Positions 1 to 7,795 of a DNA stretch of 64,000 bases are shown here, one piece after another (the stretch's first letter is position 1; the number at the start of each line of letters is the position of its first letter). This DNA is from Pseudomonas helleri (GTDB lineage: Bacteria > Pseudomonadota > Gammaproteobacteria > Pseudomonadales > Pseudomonadaceae), in NCBI RefSeq assembly GCF_009600315.1, contig NZ_WIWC01000018.1:20622-84621 (forward strand). The letters run 5' to 3'. The notes beneath the pieces are model-generated. The model was not told the DNA's origin. It made no database searches and worked only from the letters and a program-made list of their open reading frames with translations. The translations under genes and the position numbers were made by a program.

Positions 1-218
1 GCCATTTCCAGCGAGTCGGACACACAACCGCCCGTCTCTTCGGCCAGGGCCTGAATCACCGGATCACAGTAAAAGTGCGCCACCAGCACCGCATCGCGGG
101 CTTTAAGTTCCGCTGCAATCGCGGCGCGCAGTGTGGCCTCTTGTGCCTCAGTCAACGGTTTGGGTTGCTTGGCATCGAGATGGGCTTGAACCAGAAGTCG
201 TTCGGATATTTGCGTCAT
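1..218 (-). CDS. nadA: Quinolinate synthase A, N-terminal part
   Basis: This is the 5' end of a gene that runs off the left edge, leaving about 72 codons. The reverse-strand translation begins [20 protein letters not shown] and contains [19 protein letters not shown] followed by [12 protein letters not shown], the N-terminal substrate-binding segment of Pseudomonas NadA. NadA is a cytoplasmic 4Fe-4S enzyme that condenses iminoaspartate with dihydroxyacetone phosphate to quinolinate for NAD synthesis. The cluster cysteines lie further along, outside the window except for the Cys seen near the edge. The start is the ATG at 218-216. It belongs to the core genome and marks the left border of the accessory block. 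Confidence 0.93.
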   Translation of the reverse strand, partial: MTQISERLLVQAHLDAKQPKPLTEAQEATLRAAIAAELKARDAVLVAHFYCDPVIQALAEETGGCVSDSLEM

Positions 219-399
219 GTTCGCAAGACCTGCAAGCGCTAGTGCGCGAAAGTCGAGTGTACCACCGGCTCTGGACCTTTAAAGTCCGGCCGGAAGAGTG
301 TGGGTTATCAGGCACGGGTGATCTACTGCGCGCGCAAGGCTACAGAATATGCAGGGGATTCAAAAGTTTAATGTGGCCTGGACGAAGGCTGGAGAGACG

Positions 400-428
400 C
401 TGATGCCGACAGACGTGGTCGGCATCAG
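400..428. terminator. Hairpin after the DJ-1/PfpI gene
   Basis: A perfect 11-base-pair stem (CTGATGCCGAC / GTCGGCATCAG) with a 7-base loop lies 18 bases beyond the stop of the DJ-1/PfpI gene, between that gene and nadA. There is no clear U-run on either side, so it may be a weak terminator or an mRNA 3'-end stabiliser. Confidence 0.5.
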
Positions 429-445
429 ACAAAGGGCAGGCTACT

Positions 446-1132
446 TTATGACAGGGTCGCCAATACGAGGTCGGCTACGGCGCCACCCGACGCAGGATTC
501 TGGCCCGTCACCAAGCGCTGGTCTTCAAGGGCAAACGGGGCCCAGGGTTTATCCGCTTTTTGATAGTGAGCACCGCGTTTAACCAGCTCTGTCTCGGTCA
601 AATAGGGCACCACTTTATCCAGCCCGGCCAACGCTTCCTCTTCATTGGAGAAACCGGTCACCCGTTTGTCCTTGATCAGCAATTGGCCGTCGGACAGCTT
701 GATATTGAGCAGGCCCACAGCGCCATGGCAGACCGACGAAACCACCCCGCCGTTTTCATAAATATGCCGACTCAGCGCCTGCAATTGTTCGTTGTCCGGG
801 AAATCCCAGATCACGCCATGACCGCCTGCGTAATAGATCGCCACGTAATCGTCCGGCTTGACCTGGTCTGGCCTGAGCGTCGCGCCCAAACGATTCATGA
901 AGGCCTTGTTGTGATACCACTCCCAATCAATTTCGGACGTCATGTCTTCGGACAGGCTGTGCGGGTCGATAGGCGTGTAGCCGCCTTGCGGACTGACGTA
1001 GTCCACCTCATACCCGGCCGCCTCCACCTTCTGCACAAAATGCACCGCTTCGCCCAGCCACAAGCCCGTGGGCCGCTTGAGGTCGGGATATTTTTCAACA
1101 CTGGTCAGTACCACGAGTATCTTCTTGCTCAT
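446..1132 (-). CDS. DJ-1/PfpI family protein (type 1 glutamine amidotransferase-like)
   Basis: The 228-residue protein begins MSKKILVVLTSVEKYPDL. It has the class I glutamine amidotransferase-like fold of the DJ-1/PfpI superfamily. The nucleophile elbow is visible as VVSSVCHGAVGLL, with the conserved Cys followed by His, and AIYYAGGHGVIWDFPDN carries the Gly-rich loop seen in Hsp31-like members. Proteins of this branch act as glyoxalase III/deglycases or chaperones against reactive carbonyls; which applies here cannot be told. The start was set at the ATG preceded by AGGAGG six bases upstream, so the longer upstream reading is not used. It is a single gene, followed by galD on the same strand upstream. 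Confidence 0.85.
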   Translation of the reverse strand: MSKKILVVLTSVEKYPDLKRPTGLWLGEAVHFVQKVEAAGYEVDYVSPQGGYTPIDPHSLSEDMTSEIDWEWYHNKAFMNRLGATLRPDQVKPDDYVAIYYAGGHGVIWDFPDNEQLQALSRHIYENGGVVSSVCHGAVGLLNIKLSDGQLLIKDKRVTGFSNEEEALAGLDKVVPYLTETELVKRGAHYQKADKPWAPFALEDQRLVTGQNPASGGAVADLVLATLS

Positions 1133-1220
1133 CGCTAGCCTCCTGAGTTCCGGGTCTGATCCCGCCGAAGAGCCCACCGGCAGGTGTGGCTCTGGAGCAT
1201 AGACCATCAGTGGACCCTGC

Positions 1221-2315
1221 TCAGGTAATGGCGTTCCCCCTGCCCGGCCACACAGACGCCGAGATACACACAAAGCCGTCGAACAATGCGCGGGCCGTGC
1301 GGATCAAGCCGCAGCCCACAAGCTGCCCATCGTGCAAGCGCAACTCCACGGAGAACTCGCCCGTCGGGTGTTCGATCGAAAGACGCCTGACGTCACCCTC
1401 GCTCGCATCCGCCAGCTCCGCCGCCACGCTCCCCTCAATCAAACATGCCGAAGCAACGCTCACCGCACCAAACACGCCAATACTGGTATGGCAACGGTGA
1501 GGGATAAACGAACGTGTACTCAACGCTCCACCCGCCTGAGCCGCCGCCACCAGACACATTTTCGGCACGTTGCGCTGGCTGACATCCCCCAGATTCATCC
1601 GTGGCCCGGCCTGCAAGCGTATGGCTTCAAGGCGCGCCTTCAACACGCTGTCCGCCTCAAGCTGCTGTGGGCTTTCATAGCCGCTGCAACCAACATCTTG
1701 CGCGCGTAGCAGCACCACCGGCATGCCATTGTCGATACAGGTGACTTCGACCCCGTCAAACACATCGCGTGCATGGCCCGTGGGCAACAGTGCCCCGCAA
1801 CTGGAGCCAGCAATGTCTTCAAACTCGACGATCAAGGGCGCCGCCGTCCCCGGAACGCCGTCGATGCGCGCATCACCCGTGTACACCACCTCACCCGCCG
1901 CCGTCGGAACGTGGGCGACCGCGATCTGTCCGGTGTTTTGCATAAAAATACGCACCACCGTCCGCTCGCCCGTCACCGGCACGAGCCCGCGCTCAATGGC
2001 AAACGGCCCAACCCCGGCGAGAATGTTGCCGCAGTTCTGCCCGTAATCGACCCGGGGTTCATCCACCAACACTTGCCCAAACAGGTAATCGACATCCGCG
2101 TCCGGGCGCAGCGATGGCTGGACGAGCGCCACCTTGCTGGTCAGTGAATCCGCGCCGCCGATGCCGTCAATCTGGCGCCGGTCCGGCGAGCCCATCACCG
2201 CCAACAGCACGCGATCTCTAAGGTCGGCCTGCGCGGGCAGGTCTGCGGCCAGAAAGTACGCGCCCTTGGAGGTGCCGCCCCGCATCAACACACAGGGAAT
2301 ACGGGTTTGCGCCAT
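1221..2315 (-). CDS. galD: 4-oxalomesaconate tautomerase
   Basis: The 364-residue PrpF-family protein begins MAQTRIPCVLMRGGTSKGAY, the signature start of GalD-type tautomerases. It has the DapF-like fold: one candidate catalytic Cys in DYGQNCGNILAGVGPFA and a second conserved region PHRCHTSIGVFGAVSVA. In gallate breakdown GalD converts the keto form of 4-oxalomesaconate released by GalA to the enol form taken by GalB. It is the last gene of a tight galB-galC-galD operon; its ATG lies two bases after the galC stop. Length agrees with the P. putida enzyme. The C-terminus is slightly variable but the frame is intact. Confidence 0.9.
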   Translation of the reverse strand: MAQTRIPCVLMRGGTSKGAYFLAADLPAQADLRDRVLLAVMGSPDRRQIDGIGGADSLTSKVALVQPSLRPDADVDYLFGQVLVDEPRVDYGQNCGNILAGVGPFAIERGLVPVTGERTVVRIFMQNTGQIAVAHVPTAAGEVVYTGDARIDGVPGTAAPLIVEFEDIAGSSCGALLPTGHARDVFDGVEVTCIDNGMPVVLLRAQDVGCSGYESPQQLEADSVLKARLEAIRLQAGPRMNLGDVSQRNVPKMCLVAAAQAGGALSTRSFIPHRCHTSIGVFGAVSVASACLIEGSVAAELADASEGDVRRLSIEHPTGEFSVELRLHDGQLVGCGLIRTARALFDGFVCISASVWPGRGNAIT

Positions 2316-2317
2316 GC

Positions 2318-3034
2318 TCAGTCCCCAAGCTCGTCGAGGCTGTCGATATAGCGCAAGCCCTTCTCGGCCAACCGCTCGCGCATGTTGTAAATATCCAGCC
2401 CCAACTCGCCCTTGGCCAGACGCAAGGCCTTCTGGTCTTCCAGATCGGCACGTTGGCGACTGGCTGCAACCACCTGCGCCACCTCGGCGCGACGCACAAT
2501 CACCACCCCGTCGTCATCCGCCACCACCGCATCGCCGGCATTGACCAACTGGCCCGCGCACACAATTGGCAAGTTGACCGAGCCTAACGTTTCCTTGATC
2601 GTGCCTTGGGCACTGATGGCCCGCGACCACACCGGGAAACCCATGCCGCGCAAGGTGTGTGTGTCGCGCACCCCGCCGTCGATGATCAGGGCACGCACGC
2701 CACGGGCCTTGAGTGAAGTCGCGAGCAAGTCACCGAAATAACCGTCAGTGCAGGGCGAGGTCGGCGCCACCACCAGAATATCGCCGGGCTGGCATTGCTC
2801 CACGGCCACATGAAACATCCAGTTGTCACCCGGCGCGACCAGTACCGTCACCGCCGTACCGCTGATCACCGTGCCCCGCTGAATCGGCGTGATGGCCGAG
2901 GCCAGCAAGCCTTTGCGGCCTTGCGCTTCATGGATCGTGGCGACACCGTAACGGCCAAGTTCGTCCACCAGCGCCGCCTCGGCGCGTTGGATATGACGCA
3001 ACACAATGCCGGTTTTGCCGATCAAATCACTCAT
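2318..3034 (-). CDS. galC: 4-carboxy-4-hydroxy-2-oxoadipate aldolase
   Basis: The 238-residue protein of the RraA-like/HMG-CHA aldolase family contains ALIIDGGVRDTHTLRGMGFP, holding the Arg and Asp that bind pyruvate enolate and the divalent metal in this class II aldolase. It splits 4-carboxy-4-hydroxy-2-oxoadipate into pyruvate and oxaloacetate, the final step of gallate and protocatechuate 4,5-cleavage catabolism. Its start overlaps the galB stop in an ATGA arrangement, which indicates translational coupling. The cytoplasmic protein normally forms hexamers (family knowledge). Distant RraA ribonuclease-regulator homologues are the only real alternative, and the neighbours rule against it. 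Confidence 0.92.
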   Translation of the reverse strand: MSDLIGKTGIVLRHIQRAEAALVDELGRYGVATIHEAQGRKGLLASAITPIQRGTVISGTAVTVLVAPGDNWMFHVAVEQCQPGDILVVAPTSPCTDGYFGDLLATSLKARGVRALIIDGGVRDTHTLRGMGFPVWSRAISAQGTIKETLGSVNLPIVCAGQLVNAGDAVVADDDGVVIVRRAEVAQVVAASRQRADLEDQKALRLAKGELGLDIYNMRERLAEKGLRYIDSLDELGD

Positions 3035-3765
3035 GCCAGATTCTCCGTTACTCGCGGGAACAGGCTTTGATAGCCCTCGCCGTAAACAATGTTGCGGCTG
3101 GACGCGATGCCCACGTTACGTTTGGCCTGCACACCGCGCTGCAACGCGACACGGGTGTAGTACTCCCACAGATGCTCCTGACCGGCCATGCACTGAATCG
3201 CCGCGTACTTTTTGTCCCACACCTCGGTGATGTCCAGCAGCACATCCGGGCGCCATTCGCACTGCTCGGGCTGATGCGGCTCAAAGCTGTACACGGGCGG
3301 GGCGCCAATGATGGTTTCGCCCGGACGATAACCTTCCGCCTGCGCAATGATCCGCGCCTCCTGGGCGAGGTTCATGGCCAGCGGATGATCATAGTTGTAC
3401 GGGTCTTTGATCGAATGGCTGAGGACAAATTCCGGTTGTACCCGGCGATACACATCGGCCAGACGGAACAGCGTGTCCTTGTCGGCGCGCATCGGGTAAT
3501 CGCCGATGTCAAAAAACTCCACCGAGGCACCCAGAATATCGGCGGCGCGCTGCGCTTCTTCGCGGCGCGCATCCTTGACCAACTGCTCGGTCATTTCGCC
3601 TTTGCGCCACAGCTTGGCCGACTCGCCTCGCTCACCGAACGACAGGCAGACGATATGCACCGCGTAACCCTGTTGCGCATGCAGGGCGATGGCACCGCCC
3701 GCACGCCAGACAAAATCGGCGGAATGAGCGCTGACCACCAGCGCGGTTTTCGGGTTTGAGTTCAT
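3031..3765 (-). CDS. galB: 4-oxalomesaconate hydratase
   Basis: The 244-residue PIG-L/LmbE-family metal enzyme begins MNSNPKTALVVSAHSADFVW. The usual zinc motif AHPDD appears as AHSADF, as in GalB proteins, and a later His pair is seen in NYDHPLAMNLAQEA. It hydrates the enol form of 4-oxalomesaconate to 4-carboxy-4-hydroxy-2-oxoadipate, the GalC substrate. It is the first gene of the galBCD operon. The 153-base gap to the divergent galR holds the likely operator. GalB differs from the amidohydrolase-type hydratase LigJ of sphingomonads, so this is the pseudomonad version of the step. Confidence 0.9.
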   Translation of the reverse strand: MNSNPKTALVVSAHSADFVWRAGGAIALHAQQGYAVHIVCLSFGERGESAKLWRKGEMTEQLVKDARREEAQRAADILGASVEFFDIGDYPMRADKDTLFRLADVYRRVQPEFVLSHSIKDPYNYDHPLAMNLAQEARIIAQAEGYRPGETIIGAPPVYSFEPHQPEQCEWRPDVLLDITEVWDKKYAAIQCMAGQEHLWEYYTRVALQRGVQAKRNVGIASSRNIVYGEGYQSLFPRVTENLA

Positions 3766-3821
3766 TGACAGGCTCCTTCAACAGTGGTCGAAGGATCGCA
3801 CCCCCGGGCTGCGCCGCAGTA

Positions 3822-3848
3822 ATGCGTAAGCCTGTTTCAGGTATGCGT
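3822..3848. promoter_or_regulatory. Candidate GalR operator between galB and galR
   Basis: The galB-galR intergenic region has two copies of ATGCGT in direct orientation at 3822-3827 and 3843-3848, exactly 21 bases (two helical turns) apart. Between them is a small dyad CCTGTTTCAGG (3831-3841). LysR regulators commonly bind such sites between their own gene and the divergent target. Assignment to GalR is inferred from position. Confidence 0.4.
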
Positions 3849-3918
3849 TTTATTTATTGCCAGACCAGGGCACCAGAGGCATAGTCCGCCTCACACGCTG
3901 ACCTGCGAGCCGACCTTT

Positions 3919-5112
3919 ATGCAAACCCGTGAACTGCCGAGCCTGATGCACGTGCGCGCCTTTGTCCGGGTAGCCGATTACGGCAGCGTGTCCAAAGCCT
4001 CTGAGGCGCTGTTCCGGGCGCAGTCCGTGGTCACCCGCTCGATTGGCGAACTGGAAACGCGCCTCGGCGTGCCCTTGTTTGAACGTCACGCCAACGGCAT
4101 GCGCCTGACCGATTACGGCACCCGTTTGCTGCCTCGGGCGCGGCGCGTACTGGCCGAGCTGGAATCGGTGCCGGCATTGCTGGCTGGGACCGACAAACAC
4201 CTCAACGAGCCGCTGTATCTGTTTCAGGCCAGACGCTTGCAGGTGTTCGTCAAACTCTGCGAAACCCACCATATGCAAACCGTGGCCAGCTTGCTGGGCC
4301 TGAGCCAGCCCGCCGTCAGTTCGACCCTCAAGGTACTTGAAAGCGGCTGCGGCAAAGCGCTGTTCGAGCGCACGCCCCGTGGTTTGCTGCCGACACGGGC
4401 CAGTCTGGACATTCTGTTCCCGATCCGCCGGGCGCTGAACGAGCTGCGCCACATTGACACTGACCTCACCGCCATTCGCGGCCGCTTGCAAGGTGTTGTC
4501 CAGGTCGGCGCCCTGCCCTTGGGCCGCACCCGCATCCTGCCTGAGGCCATTGTGCAGTTGATGGCGTTGCACCCCGGCATTCAGGTGATCACCAACGAAA
4601 GTCCGTTTGATTTACTGGCGACTGAACTGCGTGCAGGCGACGTGGATTTTATCTTCGGCGCCTTGCGCTCGACGGCGTACGCCAGTGACCTGACAGGCGA
4701 AGCGTTGCTGACGGAGGAGATGGTGGTGCTGGGACGGCGCGGTCATCCGCTGACTGAGCAAGGTGCGTTGGCGAGTGAACTGAGCGGCGCGCAATGGGTT
4801 TTGCCGCGCGCGGGATCGCCCGCCCGGCATATGCTGGATGATTGTTTCAGCGCGTTCGGCATCGCACCGCCACGTCCTGTGGTTGAAAGTGGCGACATGG
4901 CGATCATTCGCGGCTTGTTGTTGCGCTCAGACATGCTGGCGGCGGTGTCGGCCCACCAGCTTGAGCCGGAGATCGCCAGCGGCGAACTGTGCATCCTGCC
5001 ACTGGAACTCAAACACACCACCCGCCCAATTGGTTTGACCACACGCACCGCCAGCTTGCCGTCGCCGGTTGCTCAAGCGTTGATGGACATGATCCGCCGA
5101 GTGACCGAATAA
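3919..5112 (+). CDS. galR: LysR-type regulator with tandem HTH domains (GalR)
   Basis: The 397-residue protein is about 90 residues longer than a normal LysR regulator (around 300). A first winged HTH spans residues 7-66 (SVSKASEALFRAQSVVTRSI, then VPLFERHANGMRLTDYG). A second full HTH spans about 103-162 (TVASLLGLSQPAVSSTLKVL, then ALFERTPRGLLPT). The periplasmic-binding-like effector domain fills about 188-395. It is divergent from galBCD and sits where P. putida has galR, so gallate-responsive activation of the gal genes is the likely job. The duplicated DNA-binding module is the notable feature. The start ATG at 3919 has only a weak upstream ribosome site. Confidence 0.85.
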   Translation: MQTRELPSLMHVRAFVRVADYGSVSKASEALFRAQSVVTRSIGELETRLGVPLFERHANGMRLTDYGTRLLPRARRVLAELESVPALLAGTDKHLNEPLYLFQARRLQVFVKLCETHHMQTVASLLGLSQPAVSSTLKVLESGCGKALFERTPRGLLPTRASLDILFPIRRALNELRHIDTDLTAIRGRLQGVVQVGALPLGRTRILPEAIVQLMALHPGIQVITNESPFDLLATELRAGDVDFIFGALRSTAYASDLTGEALLTEEMVVLGRRGHPLTEQGALASELSGAQWVLPRAGSPARHMLDDCFSAFGIAPPRPVVESGDMAIIRGLLLRSDMLAAVSAHQLEPEIASGELCILPLELKHTTRPIGLTTRTASLPSPVAQALMDMIRRVTE

Positions 5113-5122
5113 CCCCCCCCCC

Positions 5123-5213
5123 GTAGCAGCTGCCGCAGGCGGCGTCCGGCGGCGTAGCCGTCGTAAAACCTGCGATCGCTACGCAATCGGACGCCGCCTT
5201 CGGCAGCTGCTAC
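5123..5213. repeat. Inverted REP-like pair
   Basis: Two 25-base arms, 5123-5147 and 5189-5213, are inverted copies of each other with one mismatch. Both begin GTAGCAGCTGCCG and end GGCGGCGTCC on their own strands. This is the usual Pseudomonas REP doublet (REPIN/BIME type). It lies between the convergent galR and galP genes; the right arm overlaps the galP stop codon (5210-5212). It may also act as a bidirectional terminator. Confidence 0.8.
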
Positions 5214-6457
5214 AAAATACTCAACGGATAGCTGACGATCACCCGCGTTTCGTCAAACTCGTTGGTGCTGTAGTCCCGACGCATGGTGGAGTTGCGCACC
5301 CGCAGGTTCAGGTCTTTAAACGTCCCCTCCTGCAACACATACGCCAGTTCGGTTTCGCGCCCCCATTCCTTGCCGTCTGTGATGGTGCCCGTGTGTACGT
5401 TGTCGCCGCTGATGTAGCGGTTCATCAACGTCAAACCCGGTACACCCAGCGCCGCAAAGTTGTAGTCATGACGCACCTGCCAGGATTTCTCTTTGGCACT
5501 GTCGTAGCTGGCGTTGAACGAGTCGTTGGCCAAGGTGCCGCCGCTGGTGCCGTTGACCCGCATCCAGCCATCGTCGCCACTGACCTTTTGCAGGCCGACA
5601 TAGAAAGTACTGGCACCATACCGCGCAGAAAGCAGCGCCGAAATCGTGCGGTTGTCCAGGTTGCCGGCTTTGGCGCTGCCGTCTTCGCTGCCGCGGAAAT
5701 AACCCAGATTGGCGCCCAGCGTCCAGTCGCCCAACGGCTGGCTGTGGGTCACTTGCAGGTATTGCTGTTGGTAGATGTCCTTCAGCTCGGCATTCCACAG
5801 CCCGATCAGCGTGCGCTTCTCATTGAAGGTGTATTCACCCCCGACAAAGTTGAAGCGATCGGACGTGACCGCGGCGTTGCCCTGCATGAACATGTCTTCC
5901 ATGCTCGAATCGTTACGCGGGCTGTTTTTGCGGAACTGGCCGCCATAGAGGCTCAGGCCGTCGATGTCCTGCGACGTGACTTGAGCGCCTTCAAAGGTTT
6001 GCGGCAATGAACGGCCATCGTCGGAACGCAAGATCGGCAGCACCGGCATCCATTCACCGACTTTGAGCACGGTCTTGCCGATTTTCATTTTGCCAGCCAC
6101 CGCCAGACGCCCGAAGTCGTCAGCCGGACGCCCGTCGCTGCCCACCGGCAACAGTTGGGTGCCGCCGCTGCCTTTGCCGCCATCGAGTTTGATCGAGTAC
6201 AGCCCCAAAGCATCCACGCCAAAGCCAACCGTGCCTTGGGTGAAGCCGGACTTGGCGTCCAGAATGAAGTTCTGTGTCCATTCCTGCGCCAACCCTTGGG
6301 CATTGCCGGGGTTGGTGAAGTTGCGGTTGATGAAGAAGTTGCGCAGGTTGAGGTTGACGCTGGCGTCATCGACAAACCCGGCAGCCTGAGTCGGTAAAGG
6401 CAGCGCGCAGGCCAGCGCCAGCGCGCAACAGGTGCGAACGTTCAGGGTGGAATTCAT
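5210..6457 (-). CDS. galP: OprD-family outer-membrane porin (gallate porin)
   Basis: The 415-residue protein has a signal peptide (MNSTLNVRTCCALALACALP ending TQAAG). The OprD/PF03573 pattern follows: SVNLNLRNFFINRNF near the N-terminus, the SGFTQGTVGFGVDALGLYSIKLDGG strand pair, and a C-terminal strand ending VSYPLSIL, where most beta-barrels end in Phe/Leu. OprD porins form 18-stranded channels for small organic acids. Its place between galR and galA fits the porin called GalP in P. putida, so gallate passage is inferred from context. An AATAATAA stretch lies just upstream of the start (separate entry). The stop codon lies inside a REP arm. Confidence 0.85.
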   Translation of the reverse strand: MNSTLNVRTCCALALACALPLPTQAAGFVDDASVNLNLRNFFINRNFTNPGNAQGLAQEWTQNFILDAKSGFTQGTVGFGVDALGLYSIKLDGGKGSGGTQLLPVGSDGRPADDFGRLAVAGKMKIGKTVLKVGEWMPVLPILRSDDGRSLPQTFEGAQVTSQDIDGLSLYGGQFRKNSPRNDSSMEDMFMQGNAAVTSDRFNFVGGEYTFNEKRTLIGLWNAELKDIYQQQYLQVTHSQPLGDWTLGANLGYFRGSEDGSAKAGNLDNRTISALLSARYGASTFYVGLQKVSGDDGWMRVNGTSGGTLANDSFNASYDSAKEKSWQVRHDYNFAALGVPGLTLMNRYISGDNVHTGTITDGKEWGRETELAYVLQEGTFKDLNLRVRNSTMRRDYSTNEFDETRVIVSYPLSIL

Positions 6458-6459
6458 TG

Positions 6460-6467
6460 TTATTATT
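6460..6467 (-). promoter_or_regulatory. Candidate Crc/Hfq site at galP start
   Basis: On the coding strand the sequence AATAATAA ends three bases before the galP ATG, within the ribosome-binding region. It matches AAnAAnAA, the motif bound by Hfq with Crc in Pseudomonas catabolite repression. Function here is inferred. Confidence 0.5.
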
Positions 6468-6508
6468 TTCCGTTTTTTGGTTGAGCAGATCGGTTTAATG
6501 CGCCGGGA

Positions 6509-7771
6509 TCAGCGCTTGGCTTTGCCCGCCACTGAATAGAGCACTTGCTGGTTGCGGGTCTGGATAAAGTCTTCAAGGCGCTCACCACGCATCGCGGCAT
6601 ACACCTGCAAGTTGGGGATGCCCAGCACCGCCGCGAGTTTTTCCAGCACGAAGAAAATCACCCCGTAATGAATCAGCCCGCGCCAGTCACGACGGCGCAA
6701 CAGGTCGCGCTCTTCGTCACTGAGTCCAGCCTCGCTAAACAGCACTTCAGGCTCGGCCAAAAAGCGTTCCCGCCACTCTGGCTCGATCATGCGGTGCAGG
6801 AATTTGTTGAGCCGATAACCCTTGGCACTGCGCTCCAGGGTGAACGGATAAGTGCCTTCGAGCTTTTCAATGCCGGCCAACTGGTGCTGCATGTGCGCCA
6901 GATGCCGCGCGTTGACTTCGGCGGGTACCGGGCGGTCCTGATTTTCCAGCAACAGCGTGGCAATTCCGGTCATGGACGGCAGGTAATAGTCTTGATGCAG
7001 GTTTTTCACGGTGGCCGACAACGCACCGCGCATGATCAGCCAGGTGATCACTTCCGCACCTTCCAGCCCGCCCAACGTGGCAAATTCGGCCAGGGTCATC
7101 TCGGTCAGACGCACCGGATCATTGACCAGCAGATCCACAAACTGCGCGTCCCACTCGGGGTTGTTAAAACCGCAGCGCTCGCCGTGAACCTGATGCGACA
7201 CCCCGCCCGTGGCGACGATGGCCACTTTCAAATCCTCGGGGTAGCTTTCAATCGCCCGGCGCAGCGCCAGCCCCAGCTTGTAGCAACGCAACGCACTGGG
7301 AATGGGAAACTGCAACACGCCAACCTGCAACGGTACGATCTCTACAGGCCAGTCCGGCTCGTGGGGCAGCAGCGCCGACATGGGCGAGAAGAAGCCGTGG
7401 TCCAGCGGTTTGTCACGGAAAAAACTCATGTCGAATTCGTCGGCCATCAGGCTTTCGCCGATGTGCCGTGACAAGGCCGCGTGACCGCCAATGCCCGGCA
7501 ACGAACGCGGGTTGCCGCCCTCGTCGGCCACTTCATAACGTTCGTCGACGCCCAGCGAGAACGCGCCGTAGTGGTCGAAGAAGAACGAGGTGACGTGGTC
7601 ATTGAAGATGTAAAACAACACGTCCGGTTGCTGCTCTTTGAGCCACACCTTGATCGGCTCGAAGCCTTCAAAAATGGGTGCCCACGCCGCTTCATGCTGC
7701 TTGTCGTGATCGACGGCGAAGCCAATGGTCGGGGTATGAGAGACAGCGAGGCCACCGATAATGCGTGCCAT
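6509..7771 (-). CDS. galA: Gallate dioxygenase
   Basis: The 420-residue extradiol dioxygenase begins MARIIGGLAVSHTPTIGFAV. The LigB-like catalytic domain (about residues 1-280) has the metal-binding His in SHTPTIG, FNDHVTSFFFDHY, and the VATGGVSHQVHGERCGF segment. A LigA-like domain (about 305-400; YRLNKFLHRMIEPEWRERF) is fused to its C-terminus. The fusion of the two subunits in one chain is typical of GalA. It opens gallate to 4-oxalomesaconate using Fe(II) and oxygen. It lies between the transporter galT (25 bases upstream) and porin galP, presumably in one transcript galT-galA-galP. Confidence 0.95.
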   Translation of the reverse strand: MARIIGGLAVSHTPTIGFAVDHDKQHEAAWAPIFEGFEPIKVWLKEQQPDVLFYIFNDHVTSFFFDHYGAFSLGVDERYEVADEGGNPRSLPGIGGHAALSRHIGESLMADEFDMSFFRDKPLDHGFFSPMSALLPHEPDWPVEIVPLQVGVLQFPIPSALRCYKLGLALRRAIESYPEDLKVAIVATGGVSHQVHGERCGFNNPEWDAQFVDLLVNDPVRLTEMTLAEFATLGGLEGAEVITWLIMRGALSATVKNLHQDYYLPSMTGIATLLLENQDRPVPAEVNARHLAHMQHQLAGIEKLEGTYPFTLERSAKGYRLNKFLHRMIEPEWRERFLAEPEVLFSEAGLSDEERDLLRRRDWRGLIHYGVIFFVLEKLAAVLGIPNLQVYAAMRGERLEDFIQTRNQQVLYSVAGKAKR

Positions 7772-7795
7772 GACGAGTTCCTTGAAATAAACGAA

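Noticed and set aside
219..445. Second copy of the tRNA-Lys 3' end as an attachment site near nadA
   Set aside because: I looked for GGTTCGAATCC-type sequence at the far border and found none.
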